Assembly (NCBI GenBank): GCA_963834515.1
Contig: CAWICB010000007.1
Location: forward strand, 62,001-126,000
Source: RYN-230 sp963834515
GTDB lineage: Bacteria > Actinomycetota > Actinomycetes > Streptosporangiales > Streptosporangiaceae
DNA: 64,000 nucleotides
Direction: 5' to 3'
Made by a program: the position numbers and the translations under genes. Below the pieces are notes generated by a model that worked only from the letters and a program-made list of their open reading frames with translations, was not told where the DNA came from and ran no database searches. Below, piece by piece: positions 1 to 8,642 of the stretch (positions are counted from its first letter, which is position 1; each line of letters starts with the position of its first letter).

Positions 1-803
1 ACCAGGTCGAGGGCGCCGCCCCAGACCGTGCCGTGCACCATGGCGATGACCGGCGCCGGGAACGTGCGGATCGCGCGGAGCAGCCCTTCCAGATGGTCGT
101 TGTAGCCCAGCGGGTCACGGCGGCCCCGGGGCAGCTCGTCGATGTCGTGCCCGGCGGACCAGACGCGCATGCCGGGGGCGGCACGGAGCACGACGGCCCG
201 GACCTGCTGGGCTTGCAGGCTGGCCAGCCCGGCGATGACACCGTCCGCGAGCCGGGCCCCGATAGCGTTCCGCTTCCGCTCGTCGTTCAGGGTGATGACA
301 CCCACCTGCCCGAGTACCTCGGTCTGGACGACGCCGGCCGCGCGGCCGCCCAGGGGGCGGACCGCCGGGCCGGGCCGATGACCCGGCGGCGGATTACCTT
401 CCCCGCTGGCCAGGGTCACGTAGGTCTGGGCCAGCATGTCCTTTCCTGCGCCCAGAACGGTGGTCACCAGCTGGAGCACCTCGAGCCGCCGATCGTCGGG
501 CAGCGCACTGGCCGCGTGCCGCCAGATCATCTCGCCCAGCAGGTTGAACGCCCCCTGGATCTCGGCCAGGTCGGCGCCCGCGGCGAACCGGCCCGCGGCG
601 ATCTGCTGGGACGGAGTGATGATCGGGTCTGCGCTGCCTTCGTCCACGCACTGCAGCACCAGGTCGAGCAGCTCGCAGGTGTCGCGGCGGTGCTGCTCCA
701 GGCTGGCCGCCTGCTGGCCGTCCGGGGCGCGCTGCCCGAGTGCCACCACCGTATCGCTGATCACCCGGTCCCGCACACTAGCCGGGATCGCTGCTGCGTT
801 CAT
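1..803 (-). CDS. RsbRD_N-like helical domain fused to methylmalonyl-CoA decarboxylase-like crotonase (partial)
   Basis: The reading frame is open from the ATG at 803 to the left edge, so the C-terminus lies outside the window (267 codons seen). Residues about 1-135 form an all-helical domain with the pattern RFAAGADLAEIQGAFNLLGE and an IWRHA motif, like the N-terminal domain of RsbRD/PucR-type regulators. After a Pro/Gly-rich linker (about 136-160) comes a crotonase fold with SAGHDIDELPRGRRDPLGY and MVHGTVWGGALDLV. These match E. coli ScpB (methylmalonyl-CoA decarboxylase: methylmalonyl-CoA to propionyl-CoA). A perfect Shine-Dalgarno GGAGGTGA lies just before the ATG at 803, which argues that the long form is made. 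A weaker internal ATG at 437 could start a plain crotonase. The domain match is from memory of the families; the fused role is unknown. Confidence 0.75.
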   Translation of the reverse strand, partial: MNAAAIPASVRDRVISDTVVALGQRAPDGQQAASLEQHRRDTCELLDLVLQCVDEGSADPIITPSQQIAAGRFAAGADLAEIQGAFNLLGEMIWRHAASALPDDRRLEVLQLVTTVLGAGKDMLAQTYVTLASGEGNPPPGHRPGPAVRPLGGRAAGVVQTEVLGQVGVITLNDERKRNAIGARLADGVIAGLASLQAQQVRAVVLRAAPGMRVWSAGHDIDELPRGRRDPLGYNDHLEGLLRAIRTFPAPVIAMVHGTVWGGALDL

Positions 804-915
804 GACCGTCACCTCCGTGGCGCCCCGCCCGCCGGTATGAGACGGCACTCCCTCGCGCGCTTCGGGCCTGCCCCCTCCGCTACTGCCAGCCTGCGCCGGC
901 CGGCCTGCCCTGGGA

Positions 916-931
916 AGGGGCGAATGCCCCT
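916..931 (-). terminator. Hairpin downstream of the methyltransferase gene
   Basis: AGGGGC-GAAT-GCCCCT forms a perfect 6-bp stem with a 4-base loop, 13 bases beyond the stop of the minus-strand methyltransferase. There is no U-tract, as is usual in actinomycetes. The gap 804-943 shows nothing else. Confidence 0.45.
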
Positions 932-943
932 GACCGGCCTGGT

Positions 944-1723
944 TCAGCGGCGGGCACGGTGCCCGGCGACGGCGGTGAACGCGATGGTCTGGGTCCACCA
1001 GGACGGGTCCGCATACTGGGCCAGGAACGCGTCGATCAGCCGGCCGTCGAGCCGGCCCGACGCCACCAGCCGGGGGCGCAGCTCCGCGACCGTCTCCCGC
1101 CAGTACTCGGCCCACGGCGAGCCACCGGGATACAGTGCGGTCTCGGCCGTGGCCGTGACGCCGTCCAGGCCCAGGCCAGACAGCAGGGCAGGCAGCTTAC
1201 GGCCGATGAAATAGTCGATGCCCTGGTCGCGCGACCAGGCCAGCCAGCCGTCCCAGAACGCCCGGATGCCGGCCGGCTCAGCCGCGCCGACCGGCAGGAA
1301 GTCGGGCTCGATGAGCAGCACCGCGCCGCCCGGCCGGGCGCTGGCCACCAGGTTGGCCACCGCGGTCGCCGCGTCGCCGACGTGGTGCAGCACGGCCCGG
1401 GCCGTGACCAGGTCGAAGCCGCCTGGCTCGACCGGCCCGGCCAGGATGTCGCCAGTGCGGAACTCCACCCCGGTCACGGCCGGGTCAGCCAGCGACACGT
1501 CCAGGTTGACCGCCACCGCCTGCCCGCCGGGCGTGACCCGCCTGGCCAGCCAGGCCGACATGGAGCCGTTGCCGAAGCCCACTTCCAGCGTCCGCGCGCC
1601 CGGCTGGGCGGCGCCGAGTTCGTCGATGTGCCGCCGGTGCATCGGGTCGAGCAGCCGGGACATCAGCGTCAGCCGCTGCCGCTCGCCCTGCTGATGATGA
1701 TCAAGCACATACTCTTCTGGCAT
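944..1723 (-). CDS. Class I SAM-dependent methyltransferase
   Basis: A 259-residue soluble protein. The SAM-binding motif I is seen as LEVGFGNGSM (about residue 47), followed by a motif II region ending in FDLVTARAVLHHV and a motif III-like GGAVLLIEPDF, the order expected of a Rossmann-fold methyltransferase of the UbiE/Methyltransf_25 type. The substrate cannot be read from the sequence. The ATG at 1723 follows a purine-rich GGGGGAT; a GTG at 1735 in the same frame is an alternative start. It is on the same strand as the hexuronate operon but 160 bases beyond it, and is probably transcribed separately. Confidence 0.8.
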   Translation of the reverse strand: MPEEYVLDHHQQGERQRLTLMSRLLDPMHRRHIDELGAAQPGARTLEVGFGNGSMSAWLARRVTPGGQAVAVNLDVSLADPAVTGVEFRTGDILAGPVEPGGFDLVTARAVLHHVGDAATAVANLVASARPGGAVLLIEPDFLPVGAAEPAGIRAFWDGWLAWSRDQGIDYFIGRKLPALLSGLGLDGVTATAETALYPGGSPWAEYWRETVAELRPRLVASGRLDGRLIDAFLAQYADPSWWTQTIAFTAVAGHRARR

Positions 1724-1828
1724 ACCATCCCCCACCGCCAGCCTGCCCAGGCCGCCCGGTCGTTACGCGGTGCGTTCGGCCACGTATTTGGAAACACTGC
1801 ACCACACAGTGCGTGAACCGGGAACTGG

Positions 1829-1850
1829 GCGGCTGCCGCCCCCCAGCCGC
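1829..1850 (-). terminator. Possible terminator after uxuB
   Basis: GCGGCTG and CAGCCGC form a 7-bp stem with an 8-base C-rich loop, just past the stop codon of the last gene of the minus-strand operon. The structure is plausible but such stems arise often at this GC content. Confidence 0.3.
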
Positions 1851-1882
1851 GGAAGCCTGGGCGCACCGTCTGGTGGCCTGCG

Positions 1883-3430
1883 TCACCGGGACAGCAGGGC
1901 CGCGGCGGTGCGGCGGGCGCCGTCGCGGGCGAGCCAGGTGAGGTGCTCGGTGAGCAGGTCGCGGAGCACCGCCGACTCGGCCAGGTCGCCGAACACCTCC
2001 CGGATCCCGAGCAGCGCCCGGGCCACCCGGCCGGCCTGGTCAGCCCCCTCCTCGGCCCCGGCCGCGCTCCCCACGCCTGCCCCGGCGAGCCGGGCGCGCA
2101 GCAGCCCGGCCAGCGGGTCATCGACCGGGAACGGCTGTCCGTCATCCGCCCGCCCGGCCCATACGTGCCGCATCCAGGCGGCGACCGCGAGCGCCGCCCA
2201 GACCGGCGTCCCGCCGGCCTGAAGCCGGTCCGCGACCGTGCCGAGCAGCCGCTGTGGCAGCTTCTGGCTGCCGTCCATGGCCACCTGCGCACACCGGTGC
2301 TGCAGGGCGCTGTTGCCGAACCGGCGGAGCACCTGCTCCGCGTAGCCATCCGGCTCCATGCCGGCCGGCGGGTCCACGGTCGGCGCGGCGTCGTCGATCA
2401 TCAGCCGGTGCGCGCTGGCCGCGAGGACGTCGTCGCGGACCGCGTCCACGATGAACTCGTACCCAGCCAGCCCGCCGAGGTAGGCCAGGGCCGAATGCGC
2501 GCCGTTGAGCAGGCGCAGCTTCACCTTCTCGTAGGGCGCGACGTCGGCCACCAGTTCCGCCCCGGCCTTCTCCCAGGCCGGCCGGGGGGCGGCGAAGCTG
2601 TCCTCGATGACCCACTGGGTGAACGGCTCGGCCACCACCGCGCCCAGGTCGCGCACCCCCAGCAGCGTCGCCACGTCGGCGCGGTCCGCGCCGGAGGTGG
2701 CGGGCACGATCCGGTCCACCATGGTGGCGGGAAAGGTGGCCTGTGCGCGGATCCAGCCGGGCAGCGCGGCGGCCGCAGCGTGCCGGGCCGCGTACGCCTC
2801 CGCGTAATCCAGCACGAAGCCGCGCACGGTGGGCCCGTTGGCGGGCAGGTTGTCGCAGCACAGCACCGTGACGGGGCCGCTGTCGGCCGCGGCCCGGGCG
2901 GCCAGCCCGGCGGTCAGCTGGCCGATCACGGTCTGCGGTGGGCGCCCGGCCAGGTCAGCGGCGATCTCCGAATCCGCCAGCTGCAGCCGGCCGGTGGCCG
3001 GGTCGCCCCGGTAACCCTTCTCCGTCACCGTGAGGCTGACGATGCTCACCTCCGGCCGGGCGATCCGCCTGGTAACCGCCGCGGGGTCGGCGCCCGCGTA
3101 GCGCACCTCGCGGACCGCGCCAATCACCTGGGGCCTGGCCTCCGCGCCGTCCCGCACCAGCAGGGTGTACAGGTTGTCCTGCGGCGCGAGCTGCTCGACC
3201 ACCCGCGGGCTGCGCTGCGTCACGCCGCAGCTTCCCCAGTCGCCACACTCCTCGGTGTACCAGGCCTGGTGCGCGCGGTGGAACGCGCCGATACCCAGGT
3301 GAACGATGCGGACCCGGCGCTGGCGCGGGTCGATGGCCGGGCGGAACGCGGCGGGCAGCCGGGGCAGTTCGGCCAGGCTGAGCCTGCGGTCCCGGGCTGG
3401 CCTCCCGGGCGAGCCCGTGGTCTCCGTCAC
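1883..3430 (-). CDS. uxuB: Fructuronate reductase / mannitol dehydrogenase family oxidoreductase
   Basis: A 515-residue long-chain polyol dehydrogenase. The N-terminal NAD-binding part starts RIVHLGIGAFHRAHQAWY, as in UxuB/MtlK and unlike UxaB. The C-terminal half carries the catalytic Lys region EKVKLRLLNGAHS typical of the family. In this operon the expected reaction is D-fructuronate plus NADH to D-mannonate in the cytoplasm. The GTG at 3430 overlaps the uxaA stop (GTGA), so the two are translationally coupled. It is the last gene of gntR-manD-uxaC-uxaA-uxuB. A mannitol 2-dehydrogenase role is possible from the fold alone, but the neighbours favour uronates. Confidence 0.85.
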   Translation of the reverse strand: MTETTGSPGRPARDRRLSLAELPRLPAAFRPAIDPRQRRVRIVHLGIGAFHRAHQAWYTEECGDWGSCGVTQRSPRVVEQLAPQDNLYTLLVRDGAEARPQVIGAVREVRYAGADPAAVTRRIARPEVSIVSLTVTEKGYRGDPATGRLQLADSEIAADLAGRPPQTVIGQLTAGLAARAAADSGPVTVLCCDNLPANGPTVRGFVLDYAEAYAARHAAAAALPGWIRAQATFPATMVDRIVPATSGADRADVATLLGVRDLGAVVAEPFTQWVIEDSFAAPRPAWEKAGAELVADVAPYEKVKLRLLNGAHSALAYLGGLAGYEFIVDAVRDDVLAASAHRLMIDDAAPTVDPPAGMEPDGYAEQVLRRFGNSALQHRCAQVAMDGSQKLPQRLLGTVADRLQAGGTPVWAALAVAAWMRHVWAGRADDGQPFPVDDPLAGLLRARLAGAGVGSAAGAEEGADQAGRVARALLGIREVFGDLAESAVLRDLLTEHLTWLARDGARRTAAALLSR

Positions 3431-4998
3431 AGCACCGCTCCGAGCTGCCACGGGGTGAACTCCTCCTCGCCGAACCCCAGCTGCTCGCTGGCGGTGCGCT
3501 GCCCGGAGGCGGTGGCGAGCACCAGATCGAAGATGCGCTGGCCCAGCTCGGCCACGGTGGCGCTGCCATCGGCGATCTCGCCGCAGTTCACGTCCATGTC
3601 CTCGGTCATCCGGCGGTAGGTCTCGGAGTTCGAGCAGAGCTTCAGGCTGGGCGTCGGCTTGCCGCCGAACACCGAGCCGCGCCCGGTTGTGAAGCACACC
3701 ACCTGCGCCCCCCCGGCGACCATGCCGGTCACCGACACCGGGTCGTATCCGGGAGTGTCCATGAAGACCAGGCCGGTCTCGGTGACCGGCTCCGCGTAGC
3801 GGTAGACGGCCCGCAGCGGGGTGGTGCCGCCCTTCGCGACCGCGCCGAGCGACTTCTCCGTGATCGTCGTGATGCCGCCCGCCTTGTTACCGGGCGAGGG
3901 GTTGCCGTCCAGCGTGCCGGCGTCTTGCGCGGCGTACGCCTCCCACCAGGCGATCCGGTCCCTGATCGCGTCGGCGACGGCAGGCTCGGCGGCACGGGCG
4001 ATGAGCAGGTGCTCGGCACCGTAGATCTCCGGCGTCTCGCCCAGCACCGCGGTGCCGCCGCAGCCGACCAGCAGGTCCGCAGCGGCGCCGAGCGCCGGGT
4101 TGGCGGTGATGCCTGAGTAACCGTCCGAGCCGCCGCATTCCAGGCCCAGGATGAGCCGGCTGGCGGGCACCGGCACGCGGCGGGCGGCGTCCGCGGCGGG
4201 CAGCAGTTCGGCCAGCGCGTCGAGGCCGGCCCGAACCGCGGCGGTGGTACCGCCCGCCTCCTGGATGCTCAGGGTGGCCGCCGGGGTGGAGCCGCCGGTG
4301 AGGTCCAGGTCGGCGAGCTGGTTGACCTCGCAGCCGAGCCCGACCGTCAGGATGGCGGCGAAGTTCGGGTGCGCGGCGTACCCGTGCAGCGTCCTGCGCA
4401 GCAGCCGGATCCCTTCGCCTGCGAGGGTCATTCCGCACCCGGTGCCATGGGTGAGGGCGACGACGCCGTCCACGTTCGGGAACGAGCCCAGGCGGCGCTC
4501 GGCCTCCCGTGCGATCAGCTTCGCCACGGTGGCCGAGCAGTTGACCGAGGTCAGTATGCCGATGTAGTTACGGGTGCCGACCTGCCCGTCCGCCCGGACA
4601 AACCCGTCGAACGTGGGCGGCGGGAGCTGCCCGGCCGCCGGGCCCGGGCCGCTGGCGGCCCGGCCCGCGGGCGCCGCGCTGCCCGCCGCGCCGCCCCCGG
4701 CCGGCACGGCGCCACCCTGCACGCCCGGCGCGAACTCGAGGTTGTGTGTATGCACGTGCTCACCGGCTGGGATCGGCACCGCCGCCACCCCGATGACCTG
4801 GCCGTACTTGCGGACTGGGGCGCCGGCTGCCACCTCCCGCAGCGCGACCTTGTGCCCGCGCGGCACTGGGCCACGGATGGTGAGCGGCTGCGGGCCGGTC
4901 GGGCTGTCCAGCCGTTCACCGGGCATCAGGTCGTCCAGCGCCACGGCGATGTCATCCCCCGGTGCCAGCACGAGCAGCCGGGATCGTTCCGAGGTCAT
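3427..4998 (-). CDS. uxaA: Altronate dehydratase family (UxaA/GarD)
   Basis: A 523-residue protein with an N-terminal SAF-like domain (about 1-95, including LIVLAPGDD-type start and HVHTHNLEF) and a long C-terminal UxaA/GarD domain. The latter includes VRADGQVGTRNYIG, HGTGCGM and LGLECGGSDGYSGITANP, with conserved Cys and His residues of the iron-dependent family. The expected reaction is D-altronate to 2-keto-3-deoxygluconate. An Ala/Gly/Pro-rich insert joins the two domains. The ATG at 4998 overlaps the uxaC stop by ATGA. Galactarate dehydratase (GarD) belongs to the same family and cannot be excluded; the neighbouring uxaC favours altronate. Confidence 0.85.
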   Translation of the reverse strand: MTSERSRLLVLAPGDDIAVALDDLMPGERLDSPTGPQPLTIRGPVPRGHKVALREVAAGAPVRKYGQVIGVAAVPIPAGEHVHTHNLEFAPGVQGGAVPAGGGAAGSAAPAGRAASGPGPAAGQLPPPTFDGFVRADGQVGTRNYIGILTSVNCSATVAKLIAREAERRLGSFPNVDGVVALTHGTGCGMTLAGEGIRLLRRTLHGYAAHPNFAAILTVGLGCEVNQLADLDLTGGSTPAATLSIQEAGGTTAAVRAGLDALAELLPAADAARRVPVPASRLILGLECGGSDGYSGITANPALGAAADLLVGCGGTAVLGETPEIYGAEHLLIARAAEPAVADAIRDRIAWWEAYAAQDAGTLDGNPSPGNKAGGITTITEKSLGAVAKGGTTPLRAVYRYAEPVTETGLVFMDTPGYDPVSVTGMVAGGAQVVCFTTGRGSVFGGKPTPSLKLCSNSETYRRMTEDMDVNCGEIADGSATVAELGQRIFDLVLATASGQRTASEQLGFGEEEFTPWQLGAVL

Positions 4999-6443
4999 CG
5001 TGTTCCTCCTTCGTCCAGGCGGTAAGCGCGTTTCGGCAGCCGGTAGGCGAGGTCCCTGGCGACCTCGGCGGCCTCATCAGCGGGCAGCCGGTGCTCGGCG
5101 ACCAGCCGGGCCAGGAAACCGCAGTCGACCCGGCGCGCCACGTCGTGCCGCACCGGGATGGACGGGAACGCGCGGGTGTCGTCGGTGAACCCCACTGTGT
5201 TGTAGAACCCGGCGGTCTCCGTGGTCAGCTCGCGGTAGCGGCGCATGCCCTCGGGGCTGTCGTAGAACCACCAGGCCGGGCCGAGATAGACGGCGGGGTA
5301 CACGCCGGCCAGCGGGGCCAGCTCGCGCGAGTAGGCCGACTCGTCCAGGGTGAACAGCACCAGCCGCAGCCGCGGGTCGTCACCGAACCGGTCGAGCAGC
5401 GGGCGGAGGGCGTGCGCGTAGTCCGTGGCGGCGGGAATGTCGCCGCCCGAGTCCGGGCCGAACTCCGCGTAGAGGAAGCGGTCGTGGTTGCGCACGGCGC
5501 CGGGGTGCAGCTGCATCACCAGGCCGTCGTTGACCGACATCCGGGCCGACTCGGTGAGCATCTGGGCGCGGAACAGCTCGGCGTCACCGGGGTCCGGGCA
5601 GGCCTGCCCGGCGGCCCGCAGCAGCCGGCCGTACAGCCGGGCCGCGTCGGCGGGATCCAGGTCGGCGGTGCGCGCGGTGAGGTGGCCGTGATCGGTGGCG
5701 GTCGCGCCGGCCCGCCGGAAGTCCTCGCGCCGCTGGGCCAGCGCATCCAGGTACCCGGCGTAGCTGCCGGTGTCGGTCCCGGCCAGCTCGCCGAGCCTGG
5801 CCAGCTCCGCCAGCCAGCCGGGCTGCTCCGGGTCGGTGACCGGATCGGGACGGAAGGTCGGGATGACCCGCACTTGGGCCCGCGGGCCAGCCAGGCCGTC
5901 GGCCGCCAGCCGGGCATGCTGGTCCAGGCTGCTGGTCGGGGAGTCCGTGGTGGCGAGCACTTCGATGCCGAACCGCCGCAGCAGCGCCCGGGGCCGGTAG
6001 GCCGGCTCGGCGATCCTCGCCGTCAGCTTGTCGTACACCGCGTCCGCGGTTTTCGGTCCCAGCCGCTCGGTCACGCCGAAGATCTCGGCCAGGGACTGCT
6101 CCAGCCAGAGCCGGCTGGGTGTGCCGCGGAACAGGTACCAGTACGCACAGAACGTCCGCCACGCCTCCCGGGGACTGACCTGGACGCGGCCGTGCCGGTC
6201 CGGCACTCCGAGCTGCTGCGGTGGCACGCCCTGGCTGTACAGCATCCGGGTGAGATAGTGATCCGGCGTGACGAACAGCGCGGCTGGCTCGGGCAGCGGC
6301 GCGTCGTCAGCGAGTAGCGCCGGGTCCACGTGCCCGTGCGGGCAGATCAGTGGGAGGCCGCGGACCTCGGCGTACAGGTCGCGGGCGATGGCCCGGGTCG
6401 CCGGGTCGGCGGGGAACAGTCGGTCCGGATCCATCTCCATCAT
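4995..6443 (-). CDS. uxaC: Uronate isomerase
   Basis: A 482-residue amidohydrolase-fold enzyme that converts D-glucuronate to D-fructuronate and D-galacturonate to D-tagaturonate. The first metal ligands are in LICPHGHVDP (HxH) about residue 30. Other family blocks are VTPDHYLTRMLYSQGV, LATTDSPTSSL, MQLHPGAVRNHD and GFTDDTRAFPSIPVRHDVARRV near the C-terminus. The start MMEMDPDRLF at 6443 follows AAGGAGCG at good distance; the frame stays open upstream to 6659 but that part does not resemble the family. It lies 64 bases downstream of manD and overlaps uxaA (ATGA). Confidence 0.93.
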   Translation of the reverse strand: MMEMDPDRLFPADPATRAIARDLYAEVRGLPLICPHGHVDPALLADDAPLPEPAALFVTPDHYLTRMLYSQGVPPQQLGVPDRHGRVQVSPREAWRTFCAYWYLFRGTPSRLWLEQSLAEIFGVTERLGPKTADAVYDKLTARIAEPAYRPRALLRRFGIEVLATTDSPTSSLDQHARLAADGLAGPRAQVRVIPTFRPDPVTDPEQPGWLAELARLGELAGTDTGSYAGYLDALAQRREDFRRAGATATDHGHLTARTADLDPADAARLYGRLLRAAGQACPDPGDAELFRAQMLTESARMSVNDGLVMQLHPGAVRNHDRFLYAEFGPDSGGDIPAATDYAHALRPLLDRFGDDPRLRLVLFTLDESAYSRELAPLAGVYPAVYLGPAWWFYDSPEGMRRYRELTTETAGFYNTVGFTDDTRAFPSIPVRHDVARRVDCGFLARLVAEHRLPADEAAEVARDLAYRLPKRAYRLDEGGTR

Positions 6444-6507
6444 CAGCGCTCCTTGCTGCTTTGACAGCCGTGCTCTCCACCAGTCGTGCCCTCTCCGGCC
6501 AGGCCGC

Positions 6508-7725
6508 TCACCAGTCGTGCACGGTGCCGTCGGCCAGCCGGTTGACCGGCAGGTAGGCAGGCTCATAGGGGTACCTCGCCGCGAGACCCTCGTCGATCGA
6601 GACGCCCAGGCCGGGAACCTCGCCGGGATGCAGGTAGCCGTCGCGGAAGCCGTGCGCATGCGGGAAGACCTCAGCCACGATCGGCTCGTGCCGCATGTAC
6701 TCCTGGATGCCGAAGTTGGGGATGGCCAGGCCGAGATGCACGGCGGCGGCCATGGTGACCGGGGACAGGTCGGTCGCCCCGTGCGAGCCCGATTTCACCC
6801 CGTACACCTCGGCCAGGCCGAAGATCCGCCGGACGTGGCTGATGCCACCGGCGTGCCCCACGGAGGTGCGGATGTAATCGATGAGGCGCTCACGGATCAG
6901 CCGTTCGCAGTCCCAGACCGAGCTGAACACCTCGCCGATCGCCAGCGGCGTCGTGGTGTGCTGGCGCACCAGGCGCAGCGCATCCTGATTCTCGGCCGGC
7001 GTGACGTCCTCCAGCCAGAACAGGTCGTAGGGCTCGAGGGACCGGCCGAGCCGCGCCGCCTCCATCGGGGTCAGCCGGTGGTGCGCGTCGTGCAGCAGGG
7101 GCAGTTCGGGGCCGAAGCGCTCCCGGACCTTCTCGAACACGCCGGGGATGTGGCGCAGGTAGGCCCGCGAGTCCCAGGTCTCCGCGGCGGGCTGGGCGCC
7201 GCGGGCGGCGGGCTCGTAGCGGCCAGGGGCGACCCCCCGGCCAACGCCGTAGATCGGGCCCAGGCCGGCCACCGCGCTCTGGATCCGCACCGCCCGGTAG
7301 CCCAGCTCCAGGTGCCGTTCCACCGAGTCGAACAGCTCGGGCAGGTCATTCCCGCTGGCGTGGCCGTAGGCCAGCACGCCGTCCCGCGCTGCCCCGCCGA
7401 GCAGCTGATAGACGGGCAGGCCGGCGATCTTGCCTTTGATGTCCCACAGGGCGACGTCGACCGCCGCGATCGCGGTCATGGTGACCGGGCCGCCCCGCCA
7501 GTAGGCCCCCTTGTACAGGTACTGCCAGGTGTCTTCGATGCGCTGGGGATCCCGGCCGATCAGCAGGGGGGTTACGTGGTCGCGCAGGTAGCTGGCCACG
7601 GCCAGTTCCCGGCCGTTGAGTGTCGCGTCGCCGATGCCGGTCACCCCGTCGCTGGTGGTCACCTTCAGCGTGACGAAGTTCCGTCCCGGGCTGGTCACGA
7701 GGACCTGGGCATCGCTGATCTTCAT
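6508..7725 (-). CDS. manD: D-mannonate dehydratase, enolase superfamily
   Basis: A 405-residue enolase-superfamily protein of the ManD/RspA group. Signature blocks are GPVTMTAIAAVDVALWDIKG, LLHDAHHRLTPMEAA (metal ligand and catalytic His region), FWLEDVTPAENQ (second metal ligand) and LAIGEVFSS (third), and HGATDLSPV near the C-terminus. The family dehydrates D-mannonate to 2-keto-3-deoxygluconate, although many members act poorly or on D-gluconate. Its place beside uxuB and uxaC supports the mannonate role. The ATG overlaps the stop of gntR (ATGA), so enzyme and regulator are co-transcribed. Confidence 0.88.
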   Translation of the reverse strand: MKISDAQVLVTSPGRNFVTLKVTTSDGVTGIGDATLNGRELAVASYLRDHVTPLLIGRDPQRIEDTWQYLYKGAYWRGGPVTMTAIAAVDVALWDIKGKIAGLPVYQLLGGAARDGVLAYGHASGNDLPELFDSVERHLELGYRAVRIQSAVAGLGPIYGVGRGVAPGRYEPAARGAQPAAETWDSRAYLRHIPGVFEKVRERFGPELPLLHDAHHRLTPMEAARLGRSLEPYDLFWLEDVTPAENQDALRLVRQHTTTPLAIGEVFSSVWDCERLIRERLIDYIRTSVGHAGGISHVRRIFGLAEVYGVKSGSHGATDLSPVTMAAAVHLGLAIPNFGIQEYMRHEPIVAEVFPHAHGFRDGYLHPGEVPGLGVSIDEGLAARYPYEPAYLPVNRLADGTVHDW

Positions 7726-8516
7726 CGCTCGCCCGGCCCCGGGCCGGCCTGCCAGCCGATCGTCAGTCCCGCGGTATCCGGCAGCGGGGGCAGATCTTCC
7801 CCGTCCCGGTCGAAGTAGCCGGGGAACCGGTCGCGGATCGCGGGCAGGGAGCCGAGCACGGTGCGCAGGTGTGCGGTGAGCACCTGATCGGCCCGCGCCG
7901 CATCGCCCGCCTTGACCGCGGACGCTATCTCCTCGTGCTGCCCGAGGGCGGCCTCGATGCCATGCGGCTCGGGCAGGCTGAGCCAGCGCACCCGGTTGAG
8001 GTGCACGCCCGCCCCGCCCGCCAGCCGGCCCGCCCCGTCGAAGCCGCTCAGCCGCGCGAGCTCGGCATGGAAAAGCTCGTCAGCGTCATAGAATGCCGCG
8101 TAGTCCATTCTCGTCGCGGCCTGCCGCTGGGCATACAGCGCGGCATCCAGCCCGCCGCAGGCTTCCCCGGTGCTGGTGCGGCAGCCCACTGCCAGGACCG
8201 CCCGTTCCAGGACCTCGCGGATGAACTGAGCCTGGCGGACCTGACGGGTGCTGATCCTGGTCACGGCCGTCCCGCGCTGCGGGGAGATGACGAGCAGCCC
8301 GTCCTCGGCCAGCTGCAGGAACGCCTCGCGGACCGGGGTCCGGCTGACCCCCAGGGTGGCGGCGACCTCCTTCTCCGACAGCGTCTGCCCGGGCTCGGCC
8401 CGGCACTGCACGATGTCGCGCAGCAGCAGGCGGTATACCTGCCCGCGCACGGAGGACTCTCTGGACTGCCGGCTGGACAGCGCCGGCCCAGGCTGCTGGA
8501 GGTCTGGCGTCAGCAT
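7722..8516 (-). CDS. GntR/FadR-family regulator of the hexuronate genes
   Basis: A 264-residue regulator. The winged-helix domain (about 20-85) has VYRLLLRDIVQCRAEPGQTL and the recognition-helix region ATLGVSRTPVREAFLQL, followed by the beta-wing LLVISPQRGTAVT. The C-terminal all-helical FCD domain (about 95-235) has the ligand/metal-type pattern D...FHAELARLSG. It is first in its operon and divergent from eda. The 20-bp palindrome at 8578-8597 lies 62 bases upstream of its start, so autoregulation and control of both operons is likely. The effector (for example a ketodeoxy-acid or uronate) is inferred from the neighbours only. Confidence 0.88.
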   Translation of the reverse strand: MLTPDLQQPGPALSSRQSRESSVRGQVYRLLLRDIVQCRAEPGQTLSEKEVAATLGVSRTPVREAFLQLAEDGLLVISPQRGTAVTRISTRQVRQAQFIREVLERAVLAVGCRTSTGEACGGLDAALYAQRQAATRMDYAAFYDADELFHAELARLSGFDGAGRLAGGAGVHLNRVRWLSLPEPHGIEAALGQHEEIASAVKAGDAARADQVLTAHLRTVLGSLPAIRDRFPGYFDRDGEDLPPLPDTAGLTIGWQAGPGPGER

Positions 8517-8577
8517 GCGGCTCCCGCTCCTGCCGCCCGGGCCGGGTCACTGGCCGCGAAGATCTTTGCCACCTGAA

Positions 8578-8597
8578 CATACTACCATGGTAGTATG
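8578..8597. promoter_or_regulatory. Perfect 20-bp palindromic operator between two sugar-acid operons
   Basis: CATACTACCA-TGGTAGTATG is a perfect inverted repeat with no spacer, the only AT-rich island between the divergent gntR (start 8516) and eda (start 8643) genes. GntR/FCD proteins bind short perfect palindromes with a central T-G-G/C-C-A type core; UxuR/ExuR of E. coli use a related TGGTATACCA centre. It is placed to control both promoters. Binding is inferred. Confidence 0.7.
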
Positions 8598-8642
8598 CAT
8601 GCGGTCGCTGAGCCGGCGCGCAGCAATACGTCAGGAGGCATG

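Noticed and set aside
33..1214. Long plus-strand open frames opposite the fusion gene and methyltransferase
   Set aside because: They are rich in Arg/Gly/Pro, match no family, and mirror the real minus-strand genes; a common shadow at this GC content.
1943..3619. 558-codon plus-strand frame opposite uxuB/uxaA
   Set aside because: Composition is that of an antisense frame (His/Gly/Arg/Pro-rich) and conserved motifs lie on the other strand.
6444..6659. N-terminal extension of uronate isomerase
   Set aside because: It overlaps the end of manD and is not family-like; AAGGAGCG supports the start at 6443.
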